Below are positions 23,378 through 31,554 of a DNA stretch of 40,205 nucleotides, piece after piece. This DNA is from Ruminococcus flavefaciens (lineage in GTDB: Bacteria; Bacillota; Clostridia; Oscillospirales; Ruminococcaceae). Both the position numbers and the translations under genes were made by a program. Under the pieces are notes generated by a model, which worked only from the letters and a program-made list of their open reading frames with translations, searched no databases and was not told the DNA's origin. Numbering within the stretch: the first letter of the stretch is position 1; every line of letters begins with the position of its first letter. The stretch spans positions 1 to 40,205 of the forward strand of contig SFMO01000035.1 in assembly GCA_004554385.1 (NCBI GenBank), written 5' to 3'.

Positions 23378-23959
23378 TCAAGCCGTTGGGCGGTCGGTGA
23401 TGTCCGCCCCTACATTTTTCAGCTCGTTGAAAAGACGTCCCACAGGAAGTCCCACAACGTTGAAGAAATCCCCGTTAATGTGGGAGATAAGTGCTGAGCC
23501 GAGCCCCTGTATACCGTAGCCGCCTGCCTTGTCGTAGGGCTCGTCGGTGTCGGCGTAGGCTTCTGTTTCGGACTGTGTCAGCTTGCGGAAGGTGACGTCG
23601 GTCACCTCTGAGAAGGAACTGACCTTGCCTGCCTTGATAATGCAGCAGCCTGTGATGACCTGATGAGTGCGTCCCGAGAGCTTTGATATATCTGCAATGC
23701 ACTGAGCTCTGTCACGGGGCTTGCCGAGAATTTCGCTGCCGCAGATGACCGTAGTATCACAGCCGATAACTATGCAGTCGGGGTATTTCTCCGCAGCCGC
23801 CCTTGCCTTCAGCACCGCAAGGTACTCGGAAGCCGCTATGGGTTCGATGTTGTCGGGGAGAGTCTCGTCGCAGTCCATAGAGACCGCCTCGAAATCCTCG
23901 GTTATGTATCTCATCAGCTCCCGACGTCTTGGGGAAGCAGATGCAAGTATTATCTTCAT
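23378..23959 (-). CDS. maf: Maf-family nucleoside triphosphate pyrophosphatase
   Basis: 193 aa. MKIILASASPRRRELMR, then the CDETLP region, VIGCDTTVICGSEILGKPRDRAQ and YADTDEPYDKAGGYGIQGLGSALISHINGDFFNVVGLPVGRLFNEL give all Maf motifs. Characterised members hydrolyse dTTP/UTP or modified nucleotides and help prevent their incorporation. The last 12 residues (NVGADITDRPTA) lie beyond the normal end. They are encoded by a copy of the dispersed GTAGGGGCGG...CCGCCC repeat. The start lies 5 bp after the upstream hypothetical gene, with GGAG in between, so they form an operon. Confidence 0.93.
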   Translation of the reverse strand: MKIILASASPRRRELMRYITEDFEAVSMDCDETLPDNIEPIAASEYLAVLKARAAAEKYPDCIVIGCDTTVICGSEILGKPRDRAQCIADISKLSGRTHQVITGCCIIKAGKVSSFSEVTDVTFRKLTQSETEAYADTDEPYDKAGGYGIQGLGSALISHINGDFFNVVGLPVGRLFNELKNVGADITDRPTA

Positions 23960-23964
23960 TTATA

Positions 23965-24408
23965 TTACTCCTTATTACCTGAACTCTTTCGGAAGAAAAG
24001 TCCTTCAGCCTGTGAAAGACTGCGGATAATACCGATAATTTCCTCATCGGCTGAATAGACGGTAATATATATATCGTCACTGTCAACTGTGATAAGGGTT
24101 CTGCGTTCTGATATTACAAAGTACAGGAAATGCTGGTTTGCGCTGATAATACGGGCTATATCCTGCGGAGCAGGGGAGTCTGTTACCGTATCCGCGGAGG
24201 TGTCCCACACGCTTATGTCATAGTAGCAGTTAAGCTTCAGCAGAATATCCCTGAATTTCCTGCGCAGTAAAGGATACTCGCTGCTTTGGAGAAAGAAGCT
24301 CTCAACGCTGAAAAACTGTCCCTTGTTGTCGGCTTTCACCTGTTTCGGGAGCAAATCTATGACATAGCAGGGGAGGCTGAGCAGCTCCTGTATAATTGAT
24401 TCGTCCAT
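23965..24408 (-). CDS. hypothetical protein upstream of maf
   Basis: 147 aa. No domain is recognised. The N-terminal MDESIIQELLSLPCYVIDLLPKQV is followed by a mixed alpha/beta segment, with a beta-rich C-terminus (FLYFVISERRTLITVDSDDIYITVYS). The ATG at 24408 is chosen over the in-frame upstream ATG because AGAGGT lies before it and the transcription start from the promoter at 24442 is just upstream. It is co-transcribed with maf. No membrane segment or signal peptide is present. Confidence 0.75.
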   Translation of the reverse strand: MDESIIQELLSLPCYVIDLLPKQVKADNKGQFFSVESFFLQSSEYPLLRRKFRDILLKLNCYYDISVWDTSADTVTDSPAPQDIARIISANQHFLYFVISERRTLITVDSDDIYITVYSADEEIIGIIRSLSQAEGLFFRKSSGNKE

Positions 24409-24441
24409 AATGACCTCTGTTAAATAGGAATCGTACATTTA

Positions 24442-24470
24442 ATTGTACCACATAGCAGGCTTAGTGTCAA
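24442..24470 (-). promoter_or_regulatory. promoter of the hypothetical-maf operon
   Basis: Minus strand TTGACA (24470-24465), 17-bp spacer, TACAAT (24447-24442). Confidence 0.85.
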
Positions 24471-24557
24471 GGCTAAAAGTTTTCCTTATTGTTGAAATTG
24501 AATTATGTTTAACAGAAAGTATTGATAAATTTTGGATTTAAAGAATTTCGCATACTA

Positions 24558-24586
24558 TTGTTTTTTGTTAAGGAATGATGTATAAT
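24558..24586 (+). promoter_or_regulatory. promoter of the second MATE gene
   Basis: TTGTTT (24558-24563), 17-bp spacer, TATAAT (24581-24586). Confidence 0.7.
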
Positions 24587-24627
24587 TAAAAAGTATTTGA
24601 TGTTTTAAGAGAAAAGAAGGTTTTAAT

Positions 24628-26112
24628 ATGAATGAAAGAGGTTTTGGAGGACCGCCTCAGGGATATGACGGCTCACCCTCAGGTACAGGAGGACCGCCGC
24701 CCGGAGCAGGAGGACCACCGCCCGGAACAGGAGGACCGCCGCAGGGAATGGGCAATCCGCTGGGATCTGCGCCTGTACGCTCTCTGATGATGAAGTTCGC
24801 TATACCAAGTATCATTGGTATGCTGGTAAGTGCATTGTACAATATGGTGGATCAGCTGTTTATAGGACGGGCTGTCGGACCGCTGGGAAATGCGGCGACA
24901 GGAATCGCATTCCCGTTTACAACAGCCTGTATGGCTGTCGCTCTGCTGTTTGGTATCGGCGGTGCGTCATGCTTCAATCTCACACTTGGCTCAGGTGACA
25001 AGAAAAAGGCTCCGTATTTTGCAGGAAATGCGCTTTCCCTTCTTGCTATCCTCGGAGTACTGATCTCAGCTTTTACGCTGATATTCCTAACGCCGCTGTT
25101 AAAGAGCTTCGGAGCTACTTCTGCGGTAATGCCTTATGCAAAGGAATACGTTAAATATACCGCATTCGGCTTCCCGTTTCTGATACTGACCACAGGCGGC
25201 GGACACCTTGTACGTGCTGACGGAAGCCCGAAAATGACCATGGTGTGCAATATCACAGGTGCTGTTATCAATACAGTTCTCGACGCAGTGTTCGTTCTCG
25301 GCATGGGCTGGGGAATGAAGGGTGCTGCTATTGCAACTGTTATCGGACAGTTCGTTTCTGCGGTCATCGTTATAGTATATTGCATGAACTTCAAGACTGT
25401 ATTCCTTTTCGGCAAGCACCTTATACCGTCATTCGGCATCGTAAGGCGTATCTGTTCTATAGGTATGGCTTCCTTCTTCAATCAGCTTGCTATCGCTCTT
25501 ATGCAGATAGTTCTCAACAATTCGCTGAGACACTATGGTGAGCTTTCAAAGTACGGCGCTGATGACCCTATTGCGGTGTCGAGCATAGTTATGAAGGTAA
25601 ATATGATAGTATTTGCCATAGTTATCGGACTTGCGCAGGGCACTCAGCCTATTGAGAGCTTCAACTACGGTGCACAGAAGTACGACCGTGTAAAGAGTGC
25701 TTTCTGGATGGCTGTCAAGGCGGGAGCAGTTATCTCCATTATCTCGTTCATATGCTTCCAGCTGTTCCCGAGACAGATCCTGGCAGTATTTGCAAACAAG
25801 GATGCAAGTGAGGGATATTATGAGTTCGGAGCCAAGTTCTTCAGAATATCACTGTTCTTTACATGGCTCAATTGCTTACAGCCTATAATCTCGACATTCT
25901 TTACGTCTATAGGCAAGCCTGTAAAGGGTATATTCCTTTCACTTACAAGGCAGATACTCTTCTTTATACCGCTGCTGCTTGTGCTTCCTCTGTTCTTTGC
26001 AATAGACGGAGTCGTATTTGCGGGACCTGTTGCCGACCTTCTCTCGGCAGTAGTCGCTATACTCATGGCGAGGGCGGAATTCAAGGACATTCACGAGCGT
26101 GAATGGCTCTGA
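24628..26112 (+). CDS. MATE-family transporter with Gly/Pro-rich N-terminal tail
   Basis: 494 aa. Residues about 7-45 are a low-complexity repeat of GTGGPPPGAGGPPPG type with no charge, before the MATE core starts at SLMMKFAIPSIIGMLVSALYNMVDQLFIGRAVG. The core has about twelve membrane segments, including IGLAQGTQPIESFNYGAQKYDRV in the second half, and is full length. The tail is cytoplasmic by topology and is not a signal peptide. The role of the tail and the substrate are unknown. AGAAGG precedes the ATG. It is not closely related to the other MATE at 20268. Confidence 0.9.
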   Translation: MNERGFGGPPQGYDGSPSGTGGPPPGAGGPPPGTGGPPQGMGNPLGSAPVRSLMMKFAIPSIIGMLVSALYNMVDQLFIGRAVGPLGNAATGIAFPFTTACMAVALLFGIGGASCFNLTLGSGDKKKAPYFAGNALSLLAILGVLISAFTLIFLTPLLKSFGATSAVMPYAKEYVKYTAFGFPFLILTTGGGHLVRADGSPKMTMVCNITGAVINTVLDAVFVLGMGWGMKGAAIATVIGQFVSAVIVIVYCMNFKTVFLFGKHLIPSFGIVRRICSIGMASFFNQLAIALMQIVLNNSLRHYGELSKYGADDPIAVSSIVMKVNMIVFAIVIGLAQGTQPIESFNYGAQKYDRVKSAFWMAVKAGAVISIISFICFQLFPRQILAVFANKDASEGYYEFGAKFFRISLFFTWLNCLQPIISTFFTSIGKPVKGIFLSLTRQILFFIPLLLVLPLFFAIDGVVFAGPVADLLSAVVAILMARAEFKDIHEREWL

Positions 26113-26138
26113 TAAGAGTAGTTGAAAGTAAAAAGATT

Positions 26139-26167
26139 AAGGGACGCTGTTTGGCGTCCCTTTTTTG
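26139..26167. terminator. terminator after the second MATE gene
   Basis: AAGGGACGC-tgtttg-GCGTCCCTT stem followed by T. The A-rich left side allows use by the convergent GH13 gene too. Confidence 0.93.
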
Positions 26168-26191
26168 TATATATTCAGTTACTGAAATATA

Positions 26192-27778
26192 TCAGTCTAA
26201 TTTTGTGAAGCGTCTTTCGTCTCCTGCTTTTCCGATGAACATTGACTTGGGTCTGGCCCACACCTCGCCGTCTGAGAGAGACTTGTAGATAACGAGCTCC
26301 TCCATGGTCTCGGTATGACGTGCAACTGCAAGGAGCTCATACTCGTTGCCCTTGAAGTGGCGGTACTTTGCGCCGATAACGAGCTCTGTGTCCTTGTCTT
26401 CAATGACCTGTGCTTCCTCAGGTTCGTTGTTGACGATGTCGTCTGCAACGATTATCATTGCCGAATATGGCGCCATGCGCACATAGGCATTGCCGTTTTC
26501 GACCTGTATTGGTGAAGCGGTGAATACGTCCACAAGACCGCTCATATGAGTCTGGAAGTTGAGGTCGAATTCATAGTCGCCAAGATTGAGAGCCACGTAT
26601 ACAGTCTGTTCACCCTGTATCTTCTTGAACAGGAGCTGCTGATTGGTTATCATTATTCGCTCATAGCTGCCTGTTCTCAGTGCAGGGTATGCACGGTATA
26701 TCCGGCCGAGCTTGACGATGTGATGATAGAGGGAGACATTTTCGCGCTCCATGTCCTGAAGATGGAGACATGGACGGAGAGCGTCGTCTGAGTTGTTTTC
26801 TTTTCTGCCCTCGATGCCGAATTCGCTTCCGTAGTAGATAGAAGGAATGCCGGGCATAGTGTACATCAGTGTGTATACAAGGGGAAGGTGAGCATTGTTG
26901 GTAAGGGTGCTTGCGAGACGGTTAACGTCATGGTTGTCAACGAAGTTGTAGAGGTCGAGGTTGCGGTAGATACCGCCGTTAGCGCCTGACTGTCTGTTAA
27001 TAGAGTAATCTATCTCGAAGTAGTTTTTATCATTATGTGATGACCAGAGTCCCTTGTAGCACTCATAGTTGGTAACGCTGTCAAGCATCTCAGGATTTGC
27101 CCAGCGGTTGTAGTCGCCGTGGATTATCTCACCCATGAGCCAGAAATCAGGCTTCTTGCCCTTGCAGAAGCTTCTTATCCTCTTGAAGAAGTCGAAGTCG
27201 ATACAGTCAGCAGCGTCAAAGCGGATACCGTCGATGTTGAAGGACTCTATCCAGTAATTGATAGCATCGATGATATGGTCACAGACGCCGGGATTGCGTA
27301 GATTGAGCTTGACAAGATTGTAGTGACCGTTCCAGCCCTCATACCAGAATGGGTCGCCGTAAGGGCTTGGACCGCCAAAGTTGAGATTCTGGAACCAGCC
27401 GCAGTACTCTGAACCCTGTCCCTTTTCCTGAACGTCCATGAACTGAGGAAATCTTCTGCCCACATGGTTGAAAACACCATCAAGAATAACGCGGATGCCG
27501 TTTTCGTGGAGACGGTCGCAGATAAAGCGGAAAGAGTTGTTATCGCCGAGACGGCGGTCTATCTTCTTGTAATCTATGGTGTCGTAACCGTGCTCGACAG
27601 ATTCGAAAACAGGTCCGAAGTAAACCGCATCAACATTCATCTCCTTGAGATGAGGTATCCAGTCAAGGACCTTGTCGAGCCGGTAGGTCACATCCTCACT
27701 TTCATCATTGAACTTTGGCGCACCACAGAATCCAAGGGGATAGATGTGATAGATAATGGCGTTATCGTACCAGTTCAT
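26192..27778 (-). CDS. cytoplasmic GH13 alpha-glucan hydrolase fused to a C-terminal DUF1653 domain
   Basis: 528 aa, no signal peptide. The GH13 barrel shows DGVFNH (100-105), GIRFDAAD with nucleophile Asp188, LMGEIIHGD with acid/base Glu217 and FVDNHD with Asp284. The fold and length resemble cyclomaltodextrinase/neopullulanase-like intracellular amylases. After the beta-sandwich, residues about 463-520 read YRHFKGNEYELLAVARHTE...LVIYKSLSDGEVWARPKSMF. That is a complete DUF1653 domain, normally a free-standing protein of about 70 aa. The gene is in an operon with the HD gene 18 bp upstream, with AAGGAG at the start. Confidence 0.92.
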   Translation of the reverse strand: MNWYDNAIIYHIYPLGFCGAPKFNDESEDVTYRLDKVLDWIPHLKEMNVDAVYFGPVFESVEHGYDTIDYKKIDRRLGDNNSFRFICDRLHENGIRVILDGVFNHVGRRFPQFMDVQEKGQGSEYCGWFQNLNFGGPSPYGDPFWYEGWNGHYNLVKLNLRNPGVCDHIIDAINYWIESFNIDGIRFDAADCIDFDFFKRIRSFCKGKKPDFWLMGEIIHGDYNRWANPEMLDSVTNYECYKGLWSSHNDKNYFEIDYSINRQSGANGGIYRNLDLYNFVDNHDVNRLASTLTNNAHLPLVYTLMYTMPGIPSIYYGSEFGIEGRKENNSDDALRPCLHLQDMERENVSLYHHIVKLGRIYRAYPALRTGSYERIMITNQQLLFKKIQGEQTVYVALNLGDYEFDLNFQTHMSGLVDVFTASPIQVENGNAYVRMAPYSAMIIVADDIVNNEPEEAQVIEDKDTELVIGAKYRHFKGNEYELLAVARHTETMEELVIYKSLSDGEVWARPKSMFIGKAGDERRFTKLD

Positions 27779-27796
27779 AATAAAAACTCCTTACAT

Positions 27797-28405
27797 TTAT
27801 TTTTTATTTTCTGAGCCTTCCATAAAGTAGGAAGCTTCCATATCGGCTACGTTCAGTGCCAGAGCGAGCGGGTACATTTCAAGTGCCCTGCCGATGGAAT
27901 TTCTTTCTTCTGTTCCTCCGTATGAAAAACCCATATGATACCTTATTGCAAAGGCCTCCTCACGGGTGAGTCTGTTCTCGCCGTAGAAGTAGCCCGAGAG
28001 TATGTACACGGACTTTTCGCCGTGACCGTATGGGAGAGTATCATTTATGGCGTAGAACGGGACCTTCTCCCACTGTCCTGTCTCGTCATTCTTCTTGTTG
28101 CGCATTTCCACGGTATAGAAGTTGACCTTGCATATGTCGTGGAGGAGAGATACGATGGCAATGGTCTCCTCTGAGTAATCCATGCCGTAGAGCTCTTTTG
28201 TGCGCGGTCTGGAAAGATAGTCCTTCAGGCAGTGATATACGTTCAGGCTGTGCTGAACGAGACCGCCCTCATAGGATCCGTGGAAACGGGTGCTGCTGGG
28301 AGCTGTGAAAAAATCGCTCTTTTCAAGGAACTCCAGAAGCTTGTCAGCGCCCTCACGCTTGATGTTTTGCTTGTATATGGTGATAAATTCTTCTTTCGGG
28401 GACAT
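27797..28405 (-). CDS. HD-domain hydrolase
   Basis: 202 aa. GLVQHSLNVYHCL and SLLHDICKVNFY supply the H...HD metal ligands, and YGHGEKSVYIL and IRYHMGF supply later conserved positions. It resembles HD-domain proteins of Firmicutes that act as phosphohydrolases. The substrate is unknown. The ATG at 28405 is preferred to the upstream frame because AGAAGGAG precedes it and the promoter at 28437 lies inside the longer version. It is the first gene of the operon with the GH13 enzyme. Confidence 0.85.
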   Translation of the reverse strand: MSPKEEFITIYKQNIKREGADKLLEFLEKSDFFTAPSSTRFHGSYEGGLVQHSLNVYHCLKDYLSRPRTKELYGMDYSEETIAIVSLLHDICKVNFYTVEMRNKKNDETGQWEKVPFYAINDTLPYGHGEKSVYILSGYFYGENRLTREEAFAIRYHMGFSYGGTEERNSIGRALEMYPLALALNVADMEASYFMEGSENKK

Positions 28406-28436
28406 ATTGAAACTCCTTCTGAAACTATATAAAAGT

Positions 28437-28465
28437 ATTATACTACAAAATGCAAGTAAATTCAA
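28437..28465 (-). promoter_or_regulatory. promoter of the HD-GH13 operon
   Basis: Minus strand TTGAAT (28465-28460), 17-bp spacer, TATAAT (28442-28437). Confidence 0.82.
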
Positions 28466-28546
28466 TAGGTAGTTATTATTTTTTTATTGAATTTTACTAT
28501 AATTGGCAGTGCAACTTTTTTTGCGGTAAAAAAGAGCCCTCAGGAC

Positions 28547-28575
28547 TTGAAATTTTCTTTGAAATATGGCATAAT
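28547..28575 (+). promoter_or_regulatory. guaA promoter
   Basis: TTGAAA (28547-28552), 17-bp spacer, CATAAT (28570-28575). It gives a leader of about 160 nt containing the inverted repeat at 28585. No purine riboswitch is seen in the leader. Confidence 0.75.
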
Positions 28576-28584
28576 TAGAAAGTA

Positions 28585-28657
28585 GAAAGTAGTAAGTAGT
28601 GAGTAGAAGGGTATGGCGTTCCATAATTCTGTTTTCTATTTACTACTCACTACTTTC
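28585..28657. repeat. AGTAG-rich inverted repeat in the guaA leader
   Basis: Arms 28585-28608 and 28634-28657 are complementary at 21 of 24 positions with a 25-nt loop. The arm sequence (AGTAG, TGAGTAG) is like that at 15653-15684. It could be a small non-autonomous element or a leader hairpin affecting guaA. Confidence 0.75.
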
Positions 28658-28739
28658 TCGTTTCAAAATGCAGCTTTGCTGGATATTGAAACACAAATAC
28701 GGCGTCCGCTGCCGAAAAGCGGAGGTTAAGGAGGGACTT

Positions 28740-30293
28740 ATGTCTAACCAGCTTTGTATCGTTCTCGATTTCGGCGGTCAGTACAATCAGCTCATTGCGC
28801 GAAGAGTCCGTGAGTGCGGTGTTTACTGCGAGATCAAGAGATTTGACACTCCTATCAGCGAGATCAGGGCGCTTAATCCGACTGCTATAATTTTCACAGG
28901 CGGTCCTAACAGCGTTTATGATCCCAGCTCACCTCACATTTCCAAGGAGATCTTTGAAATAGGTGTGCCGATCCTCGGTATCTGCTACGGATGTCAGCTC
29001 ATGGCTTATACACTCGGCGGCAAGGTTGAGAGCTGCGAAAAGAGTGAGTACGGCAAGATCGAGATCACACAGAAAAGCGACAGCCTTATCTTCAAGGAAG
29101 TTCCTGAAAAGAGCGTTGTATGGATGAGCCATACCGACTTTGTAAGTCAGCTTCCCGAGGGCTTCAGCGTTACTGCAAAGTCTGCGGACTGTCCGTGTGC
29201 TGCCTTTGAAGCTCCTGAGAAGAAGCTCTACGCAGTACAGTTTCACCCTGAGGTAACTCACAGCGAATTTGGCAAACAGATACTCCATAACTTCCTTTAC
29301 AATGTCTGTGGCTGTACAGGCGACTGGGTAATGGACGACTTTATAGAGAATACAGTTAAGAAGCTCCGCGAGCAGATCGGCGACAAGAAGGTAATTCTCG
29401 GATTATCCGGCGGCGTTGATTCATCAGTTGCAGCAGGTCTTCTCAGCCGTGCTGTCGGCAAGCAGCTTACCTGCGTTTTCGTGGATCAGGGACTCATGCG
29501 CAAGGACGAGGGAGACTTCGTTGAGGAGACCTTTACAAAGCTCTTTGATATGAACTTTGTCCGCGTAAACTGTAAGGACAAGTTCCTTGCTGCTTTGAAG
29601 GGCGTTACAGATCCCGAGCAGAAGCGCAGGATAATTGGTACAGAGTTCTATAACGTTTTCTGGGATAAGATCAGAGAACAGGGAACTGACGGCTTCTTTG
29701 CTCAGGGAACTATCTACCCCGACCGTATCGAATCAGGCAGGGGCAATCAGGCAGGTCACGGAAGTACTGCTGTTATCAAAACTCACCACAACATGGTAAA
29801 AATGCCCGATGATATCAAGTTCGCAGGCACTATCGAGCCTCTCGGCGACCTCTTCAAGGATGAGGTAAGAGCCGTTGGCGAAAAGCTTGGGATACCTCAC
29901 GATCTTGTATGGCGTCAGCCATTCCCGGGTCCCGGACTCGGAGTCCGCATAATCGGCGAGATAACTGAGGAAAAAATAAAGATATTACAGGAAGCAGACG
30001 CTGTTTTCCGTGACGAGATCCGCAAGAGCGGTATCGAGGAGCAGCTCAAGCAGTTCTTTGCAGTTCTTCCTGATGTGCGTACAGTAGGCGTTATGGGCGA
30101 CCATCGTACATACGACCACCTTATCGCTATCCGCGCAGTAACTACTGATGACTTTATGACAGCAGACTGGGCAAGGATACCGTATGATGTGCTGGCTAAG
30201 GTCTCTAATCGTCTCTGCAATGAGGTAGAGCACGTAAACAGAGTAGTGTATGATATAACCTCAAAGCCGCCCGGAACTGTGGAGTGGGAATAA
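28740..30293 (+). CDS. guaA: GMP synthase (glutamine-hydrolysing)
   Basis: 517 aa; converts XMP to GMP. The N-terminal class I glutamine amidotransferase has GICYGCQLMA (Cys82) and the QFHPEVTHS His/Glu. The ATP-pyrophosphatase domain has the P-loop LGLSGGVDSSV, and the dimerisation domain ends normally with KPPGTVEWE. The ATG at 28740 has AAGGAGGG upstream; a longer upstream frame would cross the leader repeat. The stop codon lies inside the attL core of the island, so the gene is intact after integration. No terminator follows directly; the native one is probably beyond the island at 36144. Confidence 0.97.
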   Translation: MSNQLCIVLDFGGQYNQLIARRVRECGVYCEIKRFDTPISEIRALNPTAIIFTGGPNSVYDPSSPHISKEIFEIGVPILGICYGCQLMAYTLGGKVESCEKSEYGKIEITQKSDSLIFKEVPEKSVVWMSHTDFVSQLPEGFSVTAKSADCPCAAFEAPEKKLYAVQFHPEVTHSEFGKQILHNFLYNVCGCTGDWVMDDFIENTVKKLREQIGDKKVILGLSGGVDSSVAAGLLSRAVGKQLTCVFVDQGLMRKDEGDFVEETFTKLFDMNFVRVNCKDKFLAALKGVTDPEQKRRIIGTEFYNVFWDKIREQGTDGFFAQGTIYPDRIESGRGNQAGHGSTAVIKTHHNMVKMPDDIKFAGTIEPLGDLFKDEVRAVGEKLGIPHDLVWRQPFPGPGLGVRIIGEITEEKIKILQEADAVFRDEIRKSGIEEQLKQFFAVLPDVRTVGVMGDHRTYDHLIAIRAVTTDDFMTADWARIPYDVLAKVSNRLCNEVEHVNRVVYDITSKPPGTVEWE

Positions 30294-30294
30294 T
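30281..30294 (+). other. attL core
   Basis: GGAGTGGGAATAAT, overlapping the last codons and stop of guaA. Identical to 35878-35891. Confidence 0.85.
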
Positions 30295-30405
30295 AAACAA
30301 GACCTCAGAAACGGCGTAAATACGCCATTTCCAAAGCCTTAAAATCTCAGTGATAACAATTTGATAACAGGGAGCTAAGCGGAATTATTCTGCGGTTCAA
30401 GTGGC

Positions 30406-31125
30406 TTAGATGTTGCGCCACTCTTTCGCAGGTTCGTGCTTACCGCAGTCATCGGTCGTTTTCGGCCAGTTAAGCTTCCATTCTGTATATTCGGCCTTGC
30501 TGATCTTACCGTCAGCAAGGTCTTTTTTTCGTCTCTGCCACTCAGAAAGGAGGTCAGTCATCAGGATAGAGCCGAAAACAATGCCCTTTCTTCTGTTGCC
30601 ATCCTCGTCCTCGCAGTCCTCAATGCTGATCGGGTAATGCTCGTCAAGCTCAAAGAGCATCATCATAACGCCCTCAGCTCCGAGAATTTCATCGTCTGCA
30701 AGAAAACGGGGATTCACATCCAATGCCTCGGCAAGCAATTCGACAAGTGCCTGCTTAGGTGTTCGTGTGCCTGATTCATACTGTGCGATGCGGACATCGG
30801 CAGACTTCTCGTCAAAGCCGACAGCCATACCGAGCTGTTTCTGCGTCATTCCTCTGAAATCACGAATGCGGTGTATTTTATCTCCTATAATGCTCATGGT
30901 TGTTCGCTCCTTAATTATGTTCTGTTGGAATTTATCTTTCCATTCATCTCTTGGCTCAAATTTATAGCCGTTTCCACATTCCACATCATAGTCCAGATCC
31001 ATTACCTGATTTGGAATCCCTTCACCATCCGGAAACGCTTTGCAAAAACTCTTGAAATGTCCCAAAACACTTTTGTCTGTATATGTATGATGCTTACAAA
31101 AAACACATTTCTCCAAAACAATCAT
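30406..31125 (-). CDS. XRE-family repressor with N-terminal cysteine-rich domain
   Basis: 239 aa. The N-terminal about 75 residues (MIVLEKCVFCKHHTYT..., FCKAFPDGEGIPNQV, YKFEP) have four Cys (7, 10, 28, 50) and match a small free-standing Cys-rich protein type of clostridia. An XRE helix-turn-helix follows at about 80-135 (IHRIRDFRGMTQKQLGMAVGF, IAQYESGTRTPKQALVELLAEAL). A C-terminal region contains a short Asp/Glu stretch. The ATG at 31125 has GGGAGGC upstream. An internal ATG at 30897 has its own AAGGAG and would give the HTH part alone, so two products are possible. It is divergent from xis-int and probably represses both directions. Confidence 0.8.
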   Translation of the reverse strand: MIVLEKCVFCKHHTYTDKSVLGHFKSFCKAFPDGEGIPNQVMDLDYDVECGNGYKFEPRDEWKDKFQQNIIKERTTMSIIGDKIHRIRDFRGMTQKQLGMAVGFDEKSADVRIAQYESGTRTPKQALVELLAEALDVNPRFLADDEILGAEGVMMMLFELDEHYPISIEDCEDEDGNRRKGIVFGSILMTDLLSEWQRRKKDLADGKISKAEYTEWKLNWPKTTDDCGKHEPAKEWRNI

Positions 31126-31165
31126 TTTAAAAGCCTCCCAGTATATGAAATATGAACTTATCTGC

Positions 31166-31208
31166 ATTATAACATATTTGTTTAGGACAGTCAATGGATA
31201 CTAAACAA
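31166..31208. promoter_or_regulatory. repressor promoter with TTGTTTAG/CTAAACAA operator
   Basis: Minus strand TTGACT (31194-31189), 17-bp spacer, TATAAT (31171-31166). TTGTTTAG (31178-31185) lies in the spacer and its inverse CTAAACAA at 31201-31208, giving an inverted repeat with a 15-bp gap. This arrangement fits autoregulation. Confidence 0.75.
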
Positions 31209-31266
31209 AAAAATTTAGAAAAATTTCGATTTAGGTGTTGACAAAAGCAAAAATGTTTAGATAGAG
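31209..31266 (+). promoter_or_regulatory. xis-int promoter region with TTTAG half-sites
   Basis: TTGACA (31238-31243) is a good -35, but the -10 (around 31260-31266, ATAGAG) is poor. TTTAG half-sites recur around 31214, 31230 and 31256, on both sides of the -35. A weak, repressed promoter is likely. Confidence 0.5.
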
Positions 31267-31338
31267 AATTTTGCTGATCGGATACGCAAATGCGCCCGAT
31301 ATCACACAGAACAATATTTTAAGAAAGGGTTGACTACT

Positions 31339-31554
31339 ATGTCAGAAAAATTTATCCGTGCTGAGGAACTCGCAGAGATCATGGAGATCTCCGTTCCGTA
31401 TGCATACAAGATCATCAAGCAGCTCAATGAGGAGCTTGACGCAAAGGGCTACATCACCATCACAGGCAGAGTGAACCGTGAGTATTTCAACGAGAGAGTG
31501 TACTCGGCGGAACACCCGGTGAAAGCACCTGAAAAGAAAGAGGGTGAGGACTGA
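31339..31554 (+). CDS. excisionase-like small DNA-binding protein
   Basis: 71 aa. FIRAEELAEIMEISVPYAYKIIKQLNEEL is a winged/HTH-type segment found in small proteins placed just before tyrosine recombinases in Firmicute elements (Tn916 Xis-like position). AAGAAAGGG precedes the ATG at 31339; an upstream TTG at 31330 is less likely. The TGA overlaps the integrase ATG by one base, so the two are translationally coupled. It probably directs excision or regulates the integrase. Confidence 0.8.
   Translation: MSEKFIRAEELAEIMEISVPYAYKIIKQLNEELDAKGYITITGRVNREYFNERVYSAEHPVKAPEKKEGED

Noticed and set aside
28576..28739. Purine or other riboswitch in the guaA leader
   Set aside because: The leader is filled by the AGTAG inverted repeat; no purine aptamer core is visible.
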